A stretch of 64,000 bases of DNA from NCBI RefSeq assembly GCF_000178855.1, contig NZ_ADVG01000004.1:1240001-1304000 (forward strand). Reading direction: 5' to 3'. The DNA comes from Ktedonobacter racemifer DSM 44963 (GTDB lineage Bacteria > Chloroflexota > Ktedonobacteria > Ktedonobacterales > Ktedonobacteraceae). Position numbers and translations under genes: made by a program. The notes below the pieces were generated by a model that was not told the origin of the DNA, did no database searches, and saw only the letters and a list, made by a program, of their open reading frames with translations. Shown in pieces: positions 1 to 8,372 of this stretch (position 1 is the first letter of the stretch; each line of letters starts with the position of its first letter).

Positions 1-930
1 TAACTCCTGCTGCGCGAGCTTTATCTCAGTGGCAGCAAGACTGGCGCGTAGTTGCTCGACGGAGTTAGCTCCGGTGATGGGCGCGGTAATCACTGGTTGA
101 GCCAGAAGCCAGGCCAGGGAGATTGCGGAAGAGGTCGTTTCATGGGTATGAGCGATACGTTGCACGCTCTCAAGGGTCTTCCAGGCACGAGCATTATCAT
201 AGCGCTTGAGGATACTCTCCGCGCGCTGACTCCCAGGAGCCTGCTCGCCGCGCCGATATTTACCGCTCAGAAAGCCGCCCGCCAGCGAGCTATAGGGAAT
301 TACCCCGATCTGGTAACGCTCACAGATCTGCTTAAGTTCGCTCTCGAACTCGGCGCGATGCACCAAATTATAATGTGGCTGCAATGAGTCATAGCGCGTC
401 GTATGCCCAACATCGGCCTTCCAGAGCACCTCCATTAAACGCCAGGCGGGATAGTTGGCCGCGCCTACATAGCGGACCTTGCCAGCGCGTTGGAGGTCAT
501 CAAAGGCGCGCAGGGTCTCGTCGATGGGCGTCTCGTCATCGAAGGCATGGGCCTGGTAGAGGTCAATATAATCCGTTTGCAGACGGCGTAGCGAGGCCTC
601 AACTCCCTGAATGATGTGTTGACGCGAGAGGCCACGCTCGTTGGGTCCAGGCCCCATAGGCTGATAGACCTTGGTAGCGATCACGACCTGCCCCCGATTG
701 TCACGCGCCTTAAGCCAGCGTCCAATAATTGTCTCCGAGATACCACCCAGTTTCTCATCTACCCAGCGCGCATAGAAGTCCGCCGTATCCATAAAGTTGC
801 CGCCCTGTTCCACAAAGGCATCCATCACAGCAAAGGCCGCCTGCTCATCGGCTGTATAGCCCCACTGCATGGTTCCCAGGCAGAGCTGCGAGACCTTGAG
901 TCCCGTCCGTCCCAACTTGCGATACTCCAA
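1..930 (-). CDS. Aldo/keto reductase, C-terminus cut by window edge
   Basis: An open frame of 310 codons runs from a TTG at 930 to the left edge without a stop, so the last residues lie outside the window. TTG is chosen because GGAGGAAAACA lies directly upstream and the product starts with the usual MEYRKLGRTGLKVS. The fold is the (beta/alpha)8 NAD(P)H-dependent oxidoreductase of the AKR superfamily. The catalytic tetrad is visible: Asp48 in DTAD, Tyr53, Lys87 in IATK and His128 in YQAH. It should be cytosolic and reduce a carbonyl substrate; the substrate cannot be read from sequence. It appears monocistronic. Confidence 0.9.
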   Translation of the reverse strand, partial: MEYRKLGRTGLKVSQLCLGTMQWGYTADEQAAFAVMDAFVEQGGNFMDTADFYARWVDEKLGGISETIIGRWLKARDNRGQVVIATKVYQPMGPGPNERGLSRQHIIQGVEASLRRLQTDYIDLYQAHAFDDETPIDETLRAFDDLQRAGKVRYVGAANYPAWRLMEVLWKADVGHTTRYDSLQPHYNLVHRAEFESELKQICERYQIGVIPYSSLAGGFLSGKYRRGEQAPGSQRAESILKRYDNARAWKTLESVQRIAHTHETTSSAISLAWLLAQPVITAPITGANSVEQLRASLAATEIKLAQQEL

Positions 931-1555
931 TGTTTTCCTCCTCTTCTCATTAGCCCTATGTGTAAGTTGTTTCTGCTGTCTACAGCGGCAAGAGGGAAAC
1001 CCCAAACCCCGCCAGGGGCGCTGCCCCTAGACCCCTTCGAGAAAACATACACATGACATTTATACGGTGTGGCGAGAAAACCGCGAAGTCTTCAGCTTCG
1101 TGGATGAATCGCCGCTTCTCACTAATACATTTTCTCTGGGGTATCTAGCACATGCGTTCATCCTTACACAGCATACCACCTCTCAGCCACCTGTCGTTTG
1201 TTATCTATAAAGTATTCTCAGCGCCTACGACACTTGGGGAGAATGAGGCGTAGTGGCAAGAAGTCACTGGTAGATGCCAAGAAGAGTGTGGGGGCAAGGG
1301 GCGTGGAATCACCTTGCCCCACACTCTTCTTATGAGAATGATAAATGTTTAGCGCACGCTCTTGATGGGGAAGTTAGCAATCGCACCGAGTAGGGCGAGC
1401 ACTGCCGCCATACATCTTATCAAATCCTTAAATGCATATGCTATTCAGCACAAAAAGCGGAAATGCAATTAGGAGAAGAGTACACACCCTAAAAAAGGGG
1501 AGTATTGAGTGCGGTCAGAGAAGCCTTGTAGCACGCCACAACGTATACTCTATTG
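931..1555. other. Gene-poor gap between the reductase and the first TnpB element
   Basis: No convincing gene. It holds a short GC-rich inverted repeat at 1014-1028 (AGGGGC, 3-nt loop, GCCCCT) and the longer repeat at 1279-1331. ORFs crossing these repeats have no ribosome site and no recognisable product. Confidence 0.5.
1279..1331. repeat. Long inverted repeat, 20-bp stem with one bulge
   Basis: The left arm 1279-1299 (AAGAAGAGTGTGG start) pairs with 1312-1331. One extra G in the left arm is the only defect, and the loop is about 12 nt. There is no U-tract after either arm. It belongs to the dispersed hairpin family discussed in the findings and shares the GTGTGG arm segment. Confidence 0.75.
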
Positions 1556-3064
1556 ACACTCCTCCTGCTAAAGCAAGGGGGATTCTTCTTTCATCCAGCC
1601 CGCTTGCCCGTTCTGGCCTTGCGACCAGAACGCGTAGAGGCGTTCTGTCCAGAAGCGTTCGGTGTGGCTTGCGCCTCACCCGTTCCTGTCTGCCCGACAG
1701 TACGATAGGCCTTTGCTAAAATGTTGCGCGCCCCATTGTGATCGCGGTCAAGCACCACGCCAAAGGAAGGACAGATGTGGGTCCTCACACTGAGTGACTT
1801 CTTGACCCGTGCCCCACAGGCGCTACAATCCTGGCTCGTGAACGCTGGCTCGACGGCGATGACGGGGATGTTGTGAATATGCCCATAGTAGGTGAGCCAC
1901 CCAATGAAGCGGCCCCAGGCGGCATCACTGATCGACTTTGCCAGTTTGCGGTTCTTCACCAGATTGGCGATTCTCAGGTGCTCATAAGCAATCAGATCGT
2001 GAGATGTGATCAGCGCGTTCGCCGTCTTTCTGGCGAAATCTTCACGCTGCCTCTGAACCTTGAGATAGCCTTTGGCAAGCTTCTTTCTTGCCTTCTTGCG
2101 ATGCTGAGATGTCTTCTGTGTGCGAGACAGGCGACGATGCAACCGCTTGAGCTTGCGTTCGGCCTTTCTCAGATGGCGCGGGTTGGCGACGGTGTTGCCC
2201 TCTGCATCGGTCAAGAACGCTTTGAGTCCGAGATCAATGCCGGTATGCTTGCCTGTTGGTACATGCTCAATGTGTCGTTCAGCTTGTATAGCACATTGAG
2301 CATAGTAGCCATCGGCACGCCGGATGAGACGAACGCGATTGATAGCAGGTAGGGGACGAGTAGCAAGATCACGACTCCCGATCAGACGCAAACGACCGAT
2401 GCCACAGCCATCGGTGAAGGTGAGATGTCTACCATCTGGCTCAAGCCGCCAGCCAGTCTGTTTGTACTCCACACTGCGGCAATCGTGCTGAAATTGGGGA
2501 TAGCCTTTCTTGCCGGGTTTCTGGTTGCGGCAGTTGTCATAGAAGCGGGAGATAGCAGCCCATGCGCGATCAGCAGCGGCTTGCCGGGCCTGAGAATTAA
2601 GCAGGATGGCAAAGTCGTACTCTTGGGCAAGTTGGGAGCAAAAGCATTGCAGATCGTTCCTGTTAATGCCACGAGTATCCATCCAGAGGCGCAGGCACTT
2701 GTTACGGATGAACTGGGTCACCCGTATGGCTTCATCAATGGCGCGATATTGGGCCTGTGTGCCATCCAGTTTGTACTCGTAGATCAGCATTCTCTCACTC
2801 TTGCTCCTTCCCTCTTGCTGTGGTATATGGTACATTAAAATATTGATGTATGCAAGAGGTGAAAGAATTGAAACGTACAACTATGTATCTGAACGAGAAA
2901 CAACACCAGAAATGACATGAGCAAGCTGAGAAAGAGGGTGTTCCGGTTGCGGAATTGGTACGGCGTGCCGTTGATGCGTTTCTTCTGTGGGACGATCCAA
3001 CGTATCAACCCAACCCACCCCAAAACAAGGACTCGCCATTCATCCCCCGCTTAAAAGACGGGGG
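1556..3064 (-). mobile_element. IS200/IS605-like TnpB element (no TnpA)
   Basis: Boundaries are approximate. One end is the hairpin CCCCCG/CGGGGG at 3044-3064, upstream of tnpB; the other is the CCTGCTAAAGCAAGG-type hairpin near 1563-1585, just after the tnpB stop. Both are typical of IS605-superfamily end structures. Inside lie tnpB on the minus strand and a broken ribbon-helix-helix gene on the plus strand. No Y1 transposase is present, so mobilisation would need TnpA in trans. The region after the tnpB stop is where the omega RNA is normally made. Confidence 0.65.
1591..2790 (-). CDS. tnpB: TnpB RNA-guided endonuclease (OrfB_IS605), zinc ribbon defective
   Basis: A 399-aa TnpB-family protein. 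The start is the ATG of MLIYEYKLDGTQ at 2790, behind AAGGAGCAAGAGTGAGAGA; a longer frame adds 30 unlikely residues. The RuvC-like core shows Asp in GIDLGLKAF, Glu in IAYEHL and Asp in LDRDHNGARN. The zinc ribbon reads CSACG then CPSFG, where the family has CPxCG twice, so the fourth cysteine is replaced by Phe (codon TTT in place of TGT). TnpB proteins cut DNA guided by an omega RNA from the element end. The lost cysteine suggests a weakened or dead copy, although the RuvC residues remain. Confidence 0.88.
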   Translation of the reverse strand: MLIYEYKLDGTQAQYRAIDEAIRVTQFIRNKCLRLWMDTRGINRNDLQCFCSQLAQEYDFAILLNSQARQAAADRAWAAISRFYDNCRNQKPGKKGYPQFQHDCRSVEYKQTGWRLEPDGRHLTFTDGCGIGRLRLIGSRDLATRPLPAINRVRLIRRADGYYAQCAIQAERHIEHVPTGKHTGIDLGLKAFLTDAEGNTVANPRHLRKAERKLKRLHRRLSRTQKTSQHRKKARKKLAKGYLKVQRQREDFARKTANALITSHDLIAYEHLRIANLVKNRKLAKSISDAAWGRFIGWLTYYGHIHNIPVIAVEPAFTSQDCSACGARVKKSLSVRTHICPSFGVVLDRDHNGARNILAKAYRTVGQTGTGEAQATPNASGQNASTRSGRKARTGKRAG

Positions 3065-3086
3065 CTTTCTGGCTCGTTTCTTGTAA
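2850..3086 (+). pseudogene. Ribbon-helix-helix (CopG-like) regulator with in-frame stop
   Basis: The frame from ATG 2850 reads MQEVKELKRTTMYLNEKQHQK, then TGA at 2913-2915, then HEQAEKEGVPVAELVRRAVD and on to a TAA at 3084. The parts before and after the TGA together match the usual short RHH DNA-binding domain (KRTTMYL strand, then helices ending in VAELVRRAVDAFL). One stop codon therefore splits an otherwise intact domain. It is divergent from tnpB with 60 bp between starts, and its 3' end runs into the element-end hairpin, so it probably travelled with the element, perhaps as its repressor. The role is inferred. Confidence 0.6.
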
Positions 3087-3348
3087 CAGAGGCTATTCTG
3101 TGAGGAGCAAACTAAATGCCAGTGCATCTGTTTTATGCTTGCTTACCAGTGTTTTCTCTTGTCTAAGCGTAAAGTATCAGGTTCCTTTGTATCAAGCTGA
3201 GAATTATTCGCCTGAGCAAACAGAGAACGGTAAGGCTCCTATCCATGCCCGGTAGTGAAGAAAAGCTTACACTCAGGTACAATGAATAGTAATAGCTTGC
3301 TTTTAGCTACTTGTAGTTCAGCCTTATCAACTGAACAAGAGAGAGACA

Positions 3349-3648
3349 TTGATGAATATAGTGATAAATCACATGGATATAGATCAGTTACCAAAGACAC
3401 CCTCTACATTTGCAAATGTTGTAGAGCAATTCTTGCAAGAATGCTGCATATTGGAAGAACAACAAAGCATTGAGGATGCCCAGCTCTTCGCTAATTTCCG
3501 CGCATACTACAAACGAGTATGGCAGGGCGAACCACATCCGGCACTGCTTGGCCAGTTTCGCGTTGAACTTACACAGCGAGGCTACCACTCCAGCAGTGAC
3601 AAGCATCCTACCTGGTACGGCCTCACGCTTCGCCCCAAAGATGCATAG
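3349..3648 (+). CDS. Small hypothetical protein, possible winged-helix fragment
   Basis: A 99-aa frame starts at ATG 3349 after AAGAGAGAGACATTG. The C-terminal half (FRAYYKRVWQGEPHPALLG, then QFRVELTQRGYHSSSDKHPTWYGL) has the look of a small alpha/beta DNA-binding tail such as those at the end of phage or plasmid primase-like proteins, but I cannot name a family with certainty. It has no membrane segment or signal peptide. It stands alone between the TnpB element and a minus-strand gene and may be a remnant of mobile DNA. An overlapping frame at 3255-3473 is less likely. Confidence 0.5.
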   Translation: MMNIVINHMDIDQLPKTPSTFANVVEQFLQECCILEEQQSIEDAQLFANFRAYYKRVWQGEPHPALLGQFRVELTQRGYHSSSDKHPTWYGLTLRPKDA

Positions 3649-3828
3649 CTAGAACAGGTATCTCGGTTGGAGAACTCTGAACGCCCCTTTCTAGTTGATA
3701 AGCATAACAGGGCGCCTCGTGCCTTGCTTCGGCCCCAATCTTCCCTCGCCTCTCCTCTACGCAACTGACCTTTAAGGCAGGTTTTTTTAGCCAATCAACA
3801 TAGCTCTCCCTATGTCTTTATCCCCTTA

Positions 3829-4161
3829 TCACTCTCGCTCTGGTGTATCCTCTTTCTCTGCCTGAGCCTGATTCCAGCTACGCAAAAGCTGCACAGCCAT
3901 TTCTTTCTCTATGTTTGCGCGCTCTTCTTTGCTCGAGAGAGTCCAGTTCATGAGACGGTAAGAGCCTCCAAACGAGATAATAAACGCTGGAAGCGATACC
4001 AATACAATCAAGCTTCCAAATAAGAGATCGTGTGTGATAGCGAGTAGAATTCCACAGACAAGAGTCGCTAAACAACTTACCAGGGCAATACCTACAAAAA
4101 TAAACGTCTCCTTATTTGGCACCAGGCCTACGTTCCACAGTAGGCGTCGTACTTTCTCCAT
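3829..4161 (-). CDS. Small two-helix membrane protein
   Basis: A 110-aa protein with the start at 4161 supported by GAAAGGATGTACCT upstream. Residues about 18-40 (FIFVGIALVSCLATLVCGIL) and 46-66 (LLFGSLIVLVSLPAFIISFG) form two transmembrane helices, followed by a charged cytosolic tail (KEERANIEKEM and EKEDTPERE). I do not recognise a family. It may be co-oriented with the 35-aa membrane protein upstream at 4522, but a long inverted repeat lies between them. Confidence 0.6.
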   Translation of the reverse strand: MEKVRRLLWNVGLVPNKETFIFVGIALVSCLATLVCGILLAITHDLLFGSLIVLVSLPAFIISFGGSYRLMNWTLSSKEERANIEKEMAVQLLRSWNQAQAEKEDTPERE

Positions 4162-4326
4162 AGGTACATCCTTTCATCTATTATAACCAATAGCAATGTA
4201 TGTTAATACTTATTTTTTATATATGTTTTAACATCTCAGAAAATGCTTTGTCAAGGAATAGATGTATTTGAGAAGAAAGAAGAACACAGACAAAAACTGT
4301 CAGCGCTACTTCATAGCTCATTTAGC

Positions 4327-4380
4327 ATATGAAGTGGAGGGATGGCAATGTCTCGACATTGCCATCCCTCCACTTCATAT
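4327..4380. repeat. Perfect 25-bp-stem inverted repeat
   Basis: The arm ATATGAAGTGGAGGGATGGC (start) at 4327-4351 is exactly complementary to 4356-4380, with a 4-nt loop whose outer bases also pair. No poly-T follows on either strand. It lies between two minus-strand genes. Confidence 0.9.
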
Positions 4381-4414
4381 ACATCTGCCCAGTGTCGCAG
4401 GCGCTGAGTAGTGA

Positions 4415-4522
4415 TTAGAAGAAGAACAAAAGAGAACCAAACAACACAGCAACAGTAAAAGCGATCAAAAGAACATATATAGCATGCTTGGCATTAGAGC
4501 CACCATAATTTAAATTTGTCAT
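4415..4522 (-). CDS. 35-aa single-pass membrane protein
   Basis: The minus-strand frame ATG 4522 to TAA 4415 encodes 35 residues: a short polar head (MTNLNYGGSNAKHA) and one hydrophobic helix (IYVLLIAFTVAVLFGSLLFF) ending at the C-terminus. GGGGAG sits seven bases before the ATG, a strong ribosome site for so small a frame. No family is recognised; such tail-anchored miniproteins often modulate a larger membrane complex, but no partner is evident here. Confidence 0.55.
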   Translation of the reverse strand: MTNLNYGGSNAKHAIYVLLIAFTVAVLFGSLLFFF

Positions 4523-4905
4523 TTCATACTCCCCAATAAACAACCAGTAGGATCAGAAAACCTTCAGGTATCAACACGAACGATAAGAGGAAAAAGTACT
4601 CAAAGAAACATAATGAATCACTAATACATAGTATGTACTAAACGTTCACGCGCCTCAATGCGTCACTTCATAAATTTTCTGTGAGTTTGCTCATAGTATC
4701 TTGCTGACTGTTTATGCCTTCACGCCTGCGGCGCTCAGGGGATCCAGCCAGCCAGGCTTGACCTGAATGTCAAAGGCTTTTTGCGGCCAATATACAAATA
4801 TACCTGCCCCGCTTGACAGTGGCATTCTCTGCATGTATCTTCTGGAAAGCCCTACGCGTCATGCGCCATCAGTCCCGCGTGTAATAATAATGTCGGCCAT
4901 TACGA
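4523..4905. other. Intergenic region before the ABC-2 operon
   Basis: Contains no supported gene. At 4724-4741 it carries the mini-palindrome CACGCCTGCGGCGCTCAGG, the same small GCGCC-tgc-GGCGC-type motif that flanks several long inverted repeats elsewhere in the window. It presumably also contains the promoter of the ABC operon, but no strong -35/-10 pair stands out. Confidence 0.4.
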
Positions 4906-5859
4906 ATGAAAGTAATCTATATGAGTGATTCAGTGTATGTTGTTCATGACCTGGTCAAGCAGTATCCGGGGCAGGAGCAGCCAGCGAATAAGGATATTAA
5001 CCTGGCGATTGAGCAAGGTGAGATCTTTGGTATTCTAGGCAGTAACGGTGCTGGCAAGACGACGCTGGTACGCCAGATGGTTAACCTGCAACGCAGCACC
5101 TCGGGCCAGATCACACTCTATGGCAGGGATATTCGTCAGCATCCCTATCTCATTGCGCAATATGTTGGCTATATGCCCCAGGATAGCGAGGCGCTCAATA
5201 ATATGAGTGTGAGCGAGGCCCTCTACTTTACGGCCCACTTGCGAGGGATGAGCCGATCAGATGCGCGTCGTGAACGCGACGATCTGCTCAAGCTCTGGCA
5301 AGTCGAGGAGTTACGCGATAAATATAGCCCCAGGCTCTCAGGCGGCCAGAAGCGTATCCTGCGCCTCGCCGTCGCCACCGCCGCGTGTCCGCCCATTCTA
5401 ATCCTCGACGAACCTACAAACGATCTCGATCCCCAGAAGCGCAAGCTGGTCTGGGATGTGCTGCGCCACCTGAATAGCGCGTATGGCACGACAATTATCT
5501 TTATCACACACGATGCCATCGAGGCTGAGAAGATCGTGCAACGCGTAGGCATCATGCGCCAGGGCAGTTTCGTGGCTATGGGTCCCCTGGCTGAGCTTAA
5601 GCGCGAGGTCGGCGAGAAGATGCGCCTGGAGCTCTTCTTTCCGGCTGAGTCTCCGCCACCACTGCCAGCACACCTGCAATACAACGAGCTCGCGCCTGGG
5701 CGCTGGCTCGTGCTCTTAGAGCGTCACGAGGCTGGCGCGGTCATTGATGCCCTTCCCCTGCATACTATTGACGACTTCCACCTGTATTCCGCGACACTGG
5801 AGGATATTTACCTGCACTATGTCACAAAACATCCAGCTACCACAAACGCTACCCGGTGA
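4906..5859 (+). CDS. ABC-2 type transporter ATP-binding protein
   Basis: A 317-aa ATPase. The Walker A is GSNGAGKTT, the Q-loop MPQDSEAL, the signature LSGGQKRILR, Walker B ILILDEP followed by TNDLDP, and the switch His is in ITHDAIE. About 90 residues after the nucleotide-binding domain form the C-terminal extension common in the CcmA/NatA-like exporters. ATG 4906 or ATG 4921 (MSDSVYVVHD) could be the start; neither has a strong ribosome site. The next gene overlaps its end, so the two form an exporter. The substrate is unknown; drug, lipid or sodium export are all known for this family. Confidence 0.88.
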   Translation: MKVIYMSDSVYVVHDLVKQYPGQEQPANKDINLAIEQGEIFGILGSNGAGKTTLVRQMVNLQRSTSGQITLYGRDIRQHPYLIAQYVGYMPQDSEALNNMSVSEALYFTAHLRGMSRSDARRERDDLLKLWQVEELRDKYSPRLSGGQKRILRLAVATAACPPILILDEPTNDLDPQKRKLVWDVLRHLNSAYGTTIIFITHDAIEAEKIVQRVGIMRQGSFVAMGPLAELKREVGEKMRLELFFPAESPPPLPAHLQYNELAPGRWLVLLERHEAGAVIDALPLHTIDDFHLYSATLEDIYLHYVTKHPATTNATR

Positions 5860-6607
5860 GCGCCGCGCGCCTTCACTGCTGACGCAATTTCTCGATGTAT
5901 TCTTGATCGAGCTAACCAACTGGCGCTGGTCCTGGCGCTCACTGCTCGTCCTGGGCATGATCTCACCGTTACTCAGTATTACAGCCCTCGGCACCTTTGC
6001 CCGCGATTCAGGCCCACTCTCGTTGAGCTATGTCCTGGTTGGCAATATCGTTCTGGCTACCCTCTTCAATAATATGAATAACGTCAAGATGCATGTCCTA
6101 TTTATACGCGAGCATGGGACGCTCGACTACTTCGCGACCTTGCCCATCCGGCGCTATGTCCTGATTCTAGCGCTCCTGGCGGCCTTTCTCCTTCTCTCGC
6201 TCCCCTCACTCCTGGTGACAGTCATCGGTGGAACGCTTATTCTGGGTGTGCATCTCCAAATCAGTCCCTTACTGCTCATTGTGCTGCCTCTATGCACGCT
6301 GCCCTTCTCCGCCATAGGCGCGATCATTGGAGCACGTATACGCACACCTGAGACCGCTGACGCCTTAGGCTATATCCTGACACTGGTACTGGTCGCCCTT
6401 GGCCCTGTGATGATTCCGCCCGATCATCTGCCGCCCTTCCTGATCTTCATTGGCCGCTTTAGTCCGGCGACTTACGCGGCCTCGGCCCTACGCCAGGTCT
6501 TGCTGGGACCTATCACCAACCAGCTCCTCATCGATATAGGCGTCATGGCTGGTCTCACCGTTATTGCCTTCTGGTTCGTCAACCGCAAACTGGACTGGAG
6601 TGTCTAG
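5819..6607 (+). CDS. ABC-2 type transporter permease
   Basis: A 262-aa membrane protein starting at ATG 5819 (MSQNIQLPQ), overlapping the ATPase gene by 41 bases; GGAGG lies about 14 bases upstream. About six hydrophobic segments follow (for example LVLGMISPLLSITALG, YVLILALLAAFLLLSLPSLL and IGVMAGLTVIAFWFV), as expected for an ABC-2 (YadH/DrrB-like) membrane subunit. It pairs with the ATPase upstream to make a dimeric exporter. A frame starting at 5744 is an extension without support. Confidence 0.82.
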   Translation: MSQNIQLPQTLPGERRAPSLLTQFLDVFLIELTNWRWSWRSLLVLGMISPLLSITALGTFARDSGPLSLSYVLVGNIVLATLFNNMNNVKMHVLFIREHGTLDYFATLPIRRYVLILALLAAFLLLSLPSLLVTVIGGTLILGVHLQISPLLLIVLPLCTLPFSAIGAIIGARIRTPETADALGYILTLVLVALGPVMIPPDHLPPFLIFIGRFSPATYAASALRQVLLGPITNQLLIDIGVMAGLTVIAFWFVNRKLDWSV

Positions 6608-6619
6608 CACATACTTGCT

Positions 6620-6672
6620 CATGTAGTTTATGAGGGCTTACGTATTGTACGTAAGCCCTCATAAACTACATG
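6620..6672. repeat. Perfect 25-bp-stem inverted repeat after the ABC-2 operon
   Basis: CATGTAGTTTATGAGGGCTT (start of arm) at 6620-6644 is exactly complementary to 6648-6672, with loop TTG. It begins 13 bases after the permease stop, a position fit for transcript termination or 3'-end protection, but no U-tract follows. Confidence 0.9.
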
Positions 6673-7011
6673 ACGACTTCTTGCATCTGTTAAAAAAGAT
6701 TAGGATTAAGTTAATTCCTTTAACACTTTTTGCTTGACAATAATCAATATATATTTATACTTCTATCTAAGACACAATTCTTTATGGTAATGTCGCAATT
6801 ACCGCATCGAATATTTTGTGCCTTTTTTCAGGAGAGGAAATGTTTGTGCCAGGCATGGAAGTCACCTCGCGACTTTTATGTGCCATTTCTTCTAAAGAAC
6901 CTCTTTGCGTTGTGTTTGATGCATTCTTCGCGCGAAAAAGGGCGTTTCGCAGGCAAGAAAGCTGCTCACCCACAGAAAAGCTCTCTTGCTGAAAGAGGAA
7001 TTCGCATTACT
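6673..7011. other. Intergenic region upstream of the sedolisin gene
   Basis: AT-rich at first, with TTTAAC and TTGACAATAATC near 6719-6744 that could serve as promoter parts. The 99-aa frame at 6730-7029 has no ribosome site and no recognisable family and is not called. Confidence 0.35.
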
Positions 7012-7068
7012 TCTTATCCGAAGCCCTGAGCGCTAGGCGCGCAAGTGACATTGGGTTTCGGAATAAGA
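7012..7068. repeat. Mini-element with terminal inverted repeats, copy 1
   Basis: Left end TCTTATCCGAA (7012-7022), right end TTCGGAATAAGA (7057-7068), inverted with a one-base indel. Inside are CCTGAGCGC and CGCAAGTGAC. The same ends and the same inner words recur at 61892-62012, so this is a short dispersed element. It lies 21 bases before the sedolisin start. Confidence 0.6.
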
Positions 7069-7089
7069 CCTTAGCGAAAGGAAGGCACA

Positions 7090-8268
7090 TTGAAAAGGCT
7101 TATCAGTCTCTTCAGCATCGCAACCCTACTTTCCTTCATGTTGCTCAGCTTTAACTCTACTAACGTATTTGCTCAGCAGCACCCATCCAAACTTCGCTTC
7201 CATAGTGTTTGTGGTATTAAAGTGGTTGACCTCGCGCAATGTAACGCCATCCAGATTGATGCCAACACCAGCGGCGTGAAGCCCAATGCTAGTAGTCCCT
7301 CTGGTTACAATCCTGCCGATCTTCAGTCGGCGTACAAGCTGCCATCCGCCAGCGCGGGCAGCGGGCAGACCGTCGCCATCGTCGATGCTTACGACGATCC
7401 TAACGCAGAGTCAGACCTGGCCGTCTATCGCTCACAGTTTGGTCTCCCCGCCTGTACCACAGCTAATGGCTGCTTCAGGAAGGTCAACCAAACTGGCGGC
7501 ACAAAATACCCACGTGCTAATAGCGGCTGGGCTGAGGAGATCTCTCTCGACCTGGACATGGTTAGCGCCATCTGCCCCAACTGCCACATCCTGTTGGTTG
7601 AAGCCAGCTCCGCTTCTTTCACCAACCTGGGCACAGCAGTCAACACAGCTGTGAATCTGGGCGCTAACACCGTCAGCAACAGCTACGGTGGCAGCGAGTC
7701 CAGCGGCGAAACCGCCTACGCCTCATTTTACAACCATCCTGGACACATTATTACCGCCAGCTCTGGTGATAGCGGCTATGGTGCACAGGTTCCCGCGGCC
7801 TACAACACCGTTGTTGCGGTTGGTGGTACCTCGCTCAGCAAGAGCAGCAATAGCCGTGGCTGGTCCGAAACGGCCTGGAATGGCGCAGGCAGCGGATGCA
7901 GCGCCTACATCTCCAAGCCAAGCTGGCAGAAAGATACTGGCTGCTCCAGGCGCACCATCGCCGATGTATCGGCGGTTGCCGATCCAAACACGGGCGTCTC
8001 AGTCTACGACACCTATGGGAATGTCGGCGGCTGGCTCGTTTTCGGCGGCACCAGCGTTTCTTCGCCCATTATCGCTAGCGTTTATGCTCTGGCTGGTAAT
8101 GCCAGCAGCGTCAACGCCGCTTCTTCTCTCTATAGTCATACGGGTAATCTCTTTGATGTGACCAGTGGCAGCAATGGCAGCTGCGGCGGTTCCTACCTTT
8201 GCACAGCCGGTACTGGTTACGATGGACCCACTGGCCTGGGTACACCCAATGGAACTGGAGCCTTCTAG
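7090..8268 (+). CDS. Secreted S53 (sedolisin/kumamolisin) peptidase
   Basis: A 392-aa protein starting at TTG 7090 behind AAAGGAAGGCACA. Residues 1-28 form a Sec signal peptide ending VFA-QQ. The S53 catalytic set is present: Glu150 and Asp154 in EEISLDLD, oxyanion Asp227 in SSGDSG, and nucleophile Ser322 in FGGTSVSSP. The C-terminal FDVTSGSNG and GYDGPTGLGTPNG match the family's calcium site. S53 enzymes are usually acid-active endopeptidases. The region between signal and protease core is only about 70 residues, much shorter than the roughly 190-residue propeptide of kumamolisin, so activation may differ. It has its own terminator. Confidence 0.93.
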   Translation: MKRLISLFSIATLLSFMLLSFNSTNVFAQQHPSKLRFHSVCGIKVVDLAQCNAIQIDANTSGVKPNASSPSGYNPADLQSAYKLPSASAGSGQTVAIVDAYDDPNAESDLAVYRSQFGLPACTTANGCFRKVNQTGGTKYPRANSGWAEEISLDLDMVSAICPNCHILLVEASSASFTNLGTAVNTAVNLGANTVSNSYGGSESSGETAYASFYNHPGHIITASSGDSGYGAQVPAAYNTVVAVGGTSLSKSSNSRGWSETAWNGAGSGCSAYISKPSWQKDTGCSRRTIADVSAVADPNTGVSVYDTYGNVGGWLVFGGTSVSSPIIASVYALAGNASSVNAASSLYSHTGNLFDVTSGSNGSCGGSYLCTAGTGYDGPTGLGTPNGTGAF

Positions 8269-8309
8269 TTTGTGATTTCTAGCTTATAAACTAGCATTTC
8301 TTCTCTTTC

Positions 8310-8340
8310 AGGCCTTGCCGCGAGGTGGCAAGGCCTTTTC
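8310..8340 (+). terminator. Rho-independent terminator of the sedolisin gene
   Basis: GGCCTTGCC at 8311-8319 pairs with GGCAAGGCC at 8327-8335, a 7-nt loop, followed by TTTTC. It lies 43 bases after the stop codon. Confidence 0.85.
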
Positions 8341-8372
8341 ATATGCTCATCACCACGCTTTACCAAAGCATG

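Noticed and set aside
52..1056. Plus-strand frames across the first kilobase
   Set aside because: They are antisense to the aldo/keto reductase, which has a complete AKR core and ribosome site on the minus strand.
6730..7029. 99-aa frame upstream of the sedolisin gene
   Set aside because: No ribosome site, no family, and its end overlaps the mini-element.
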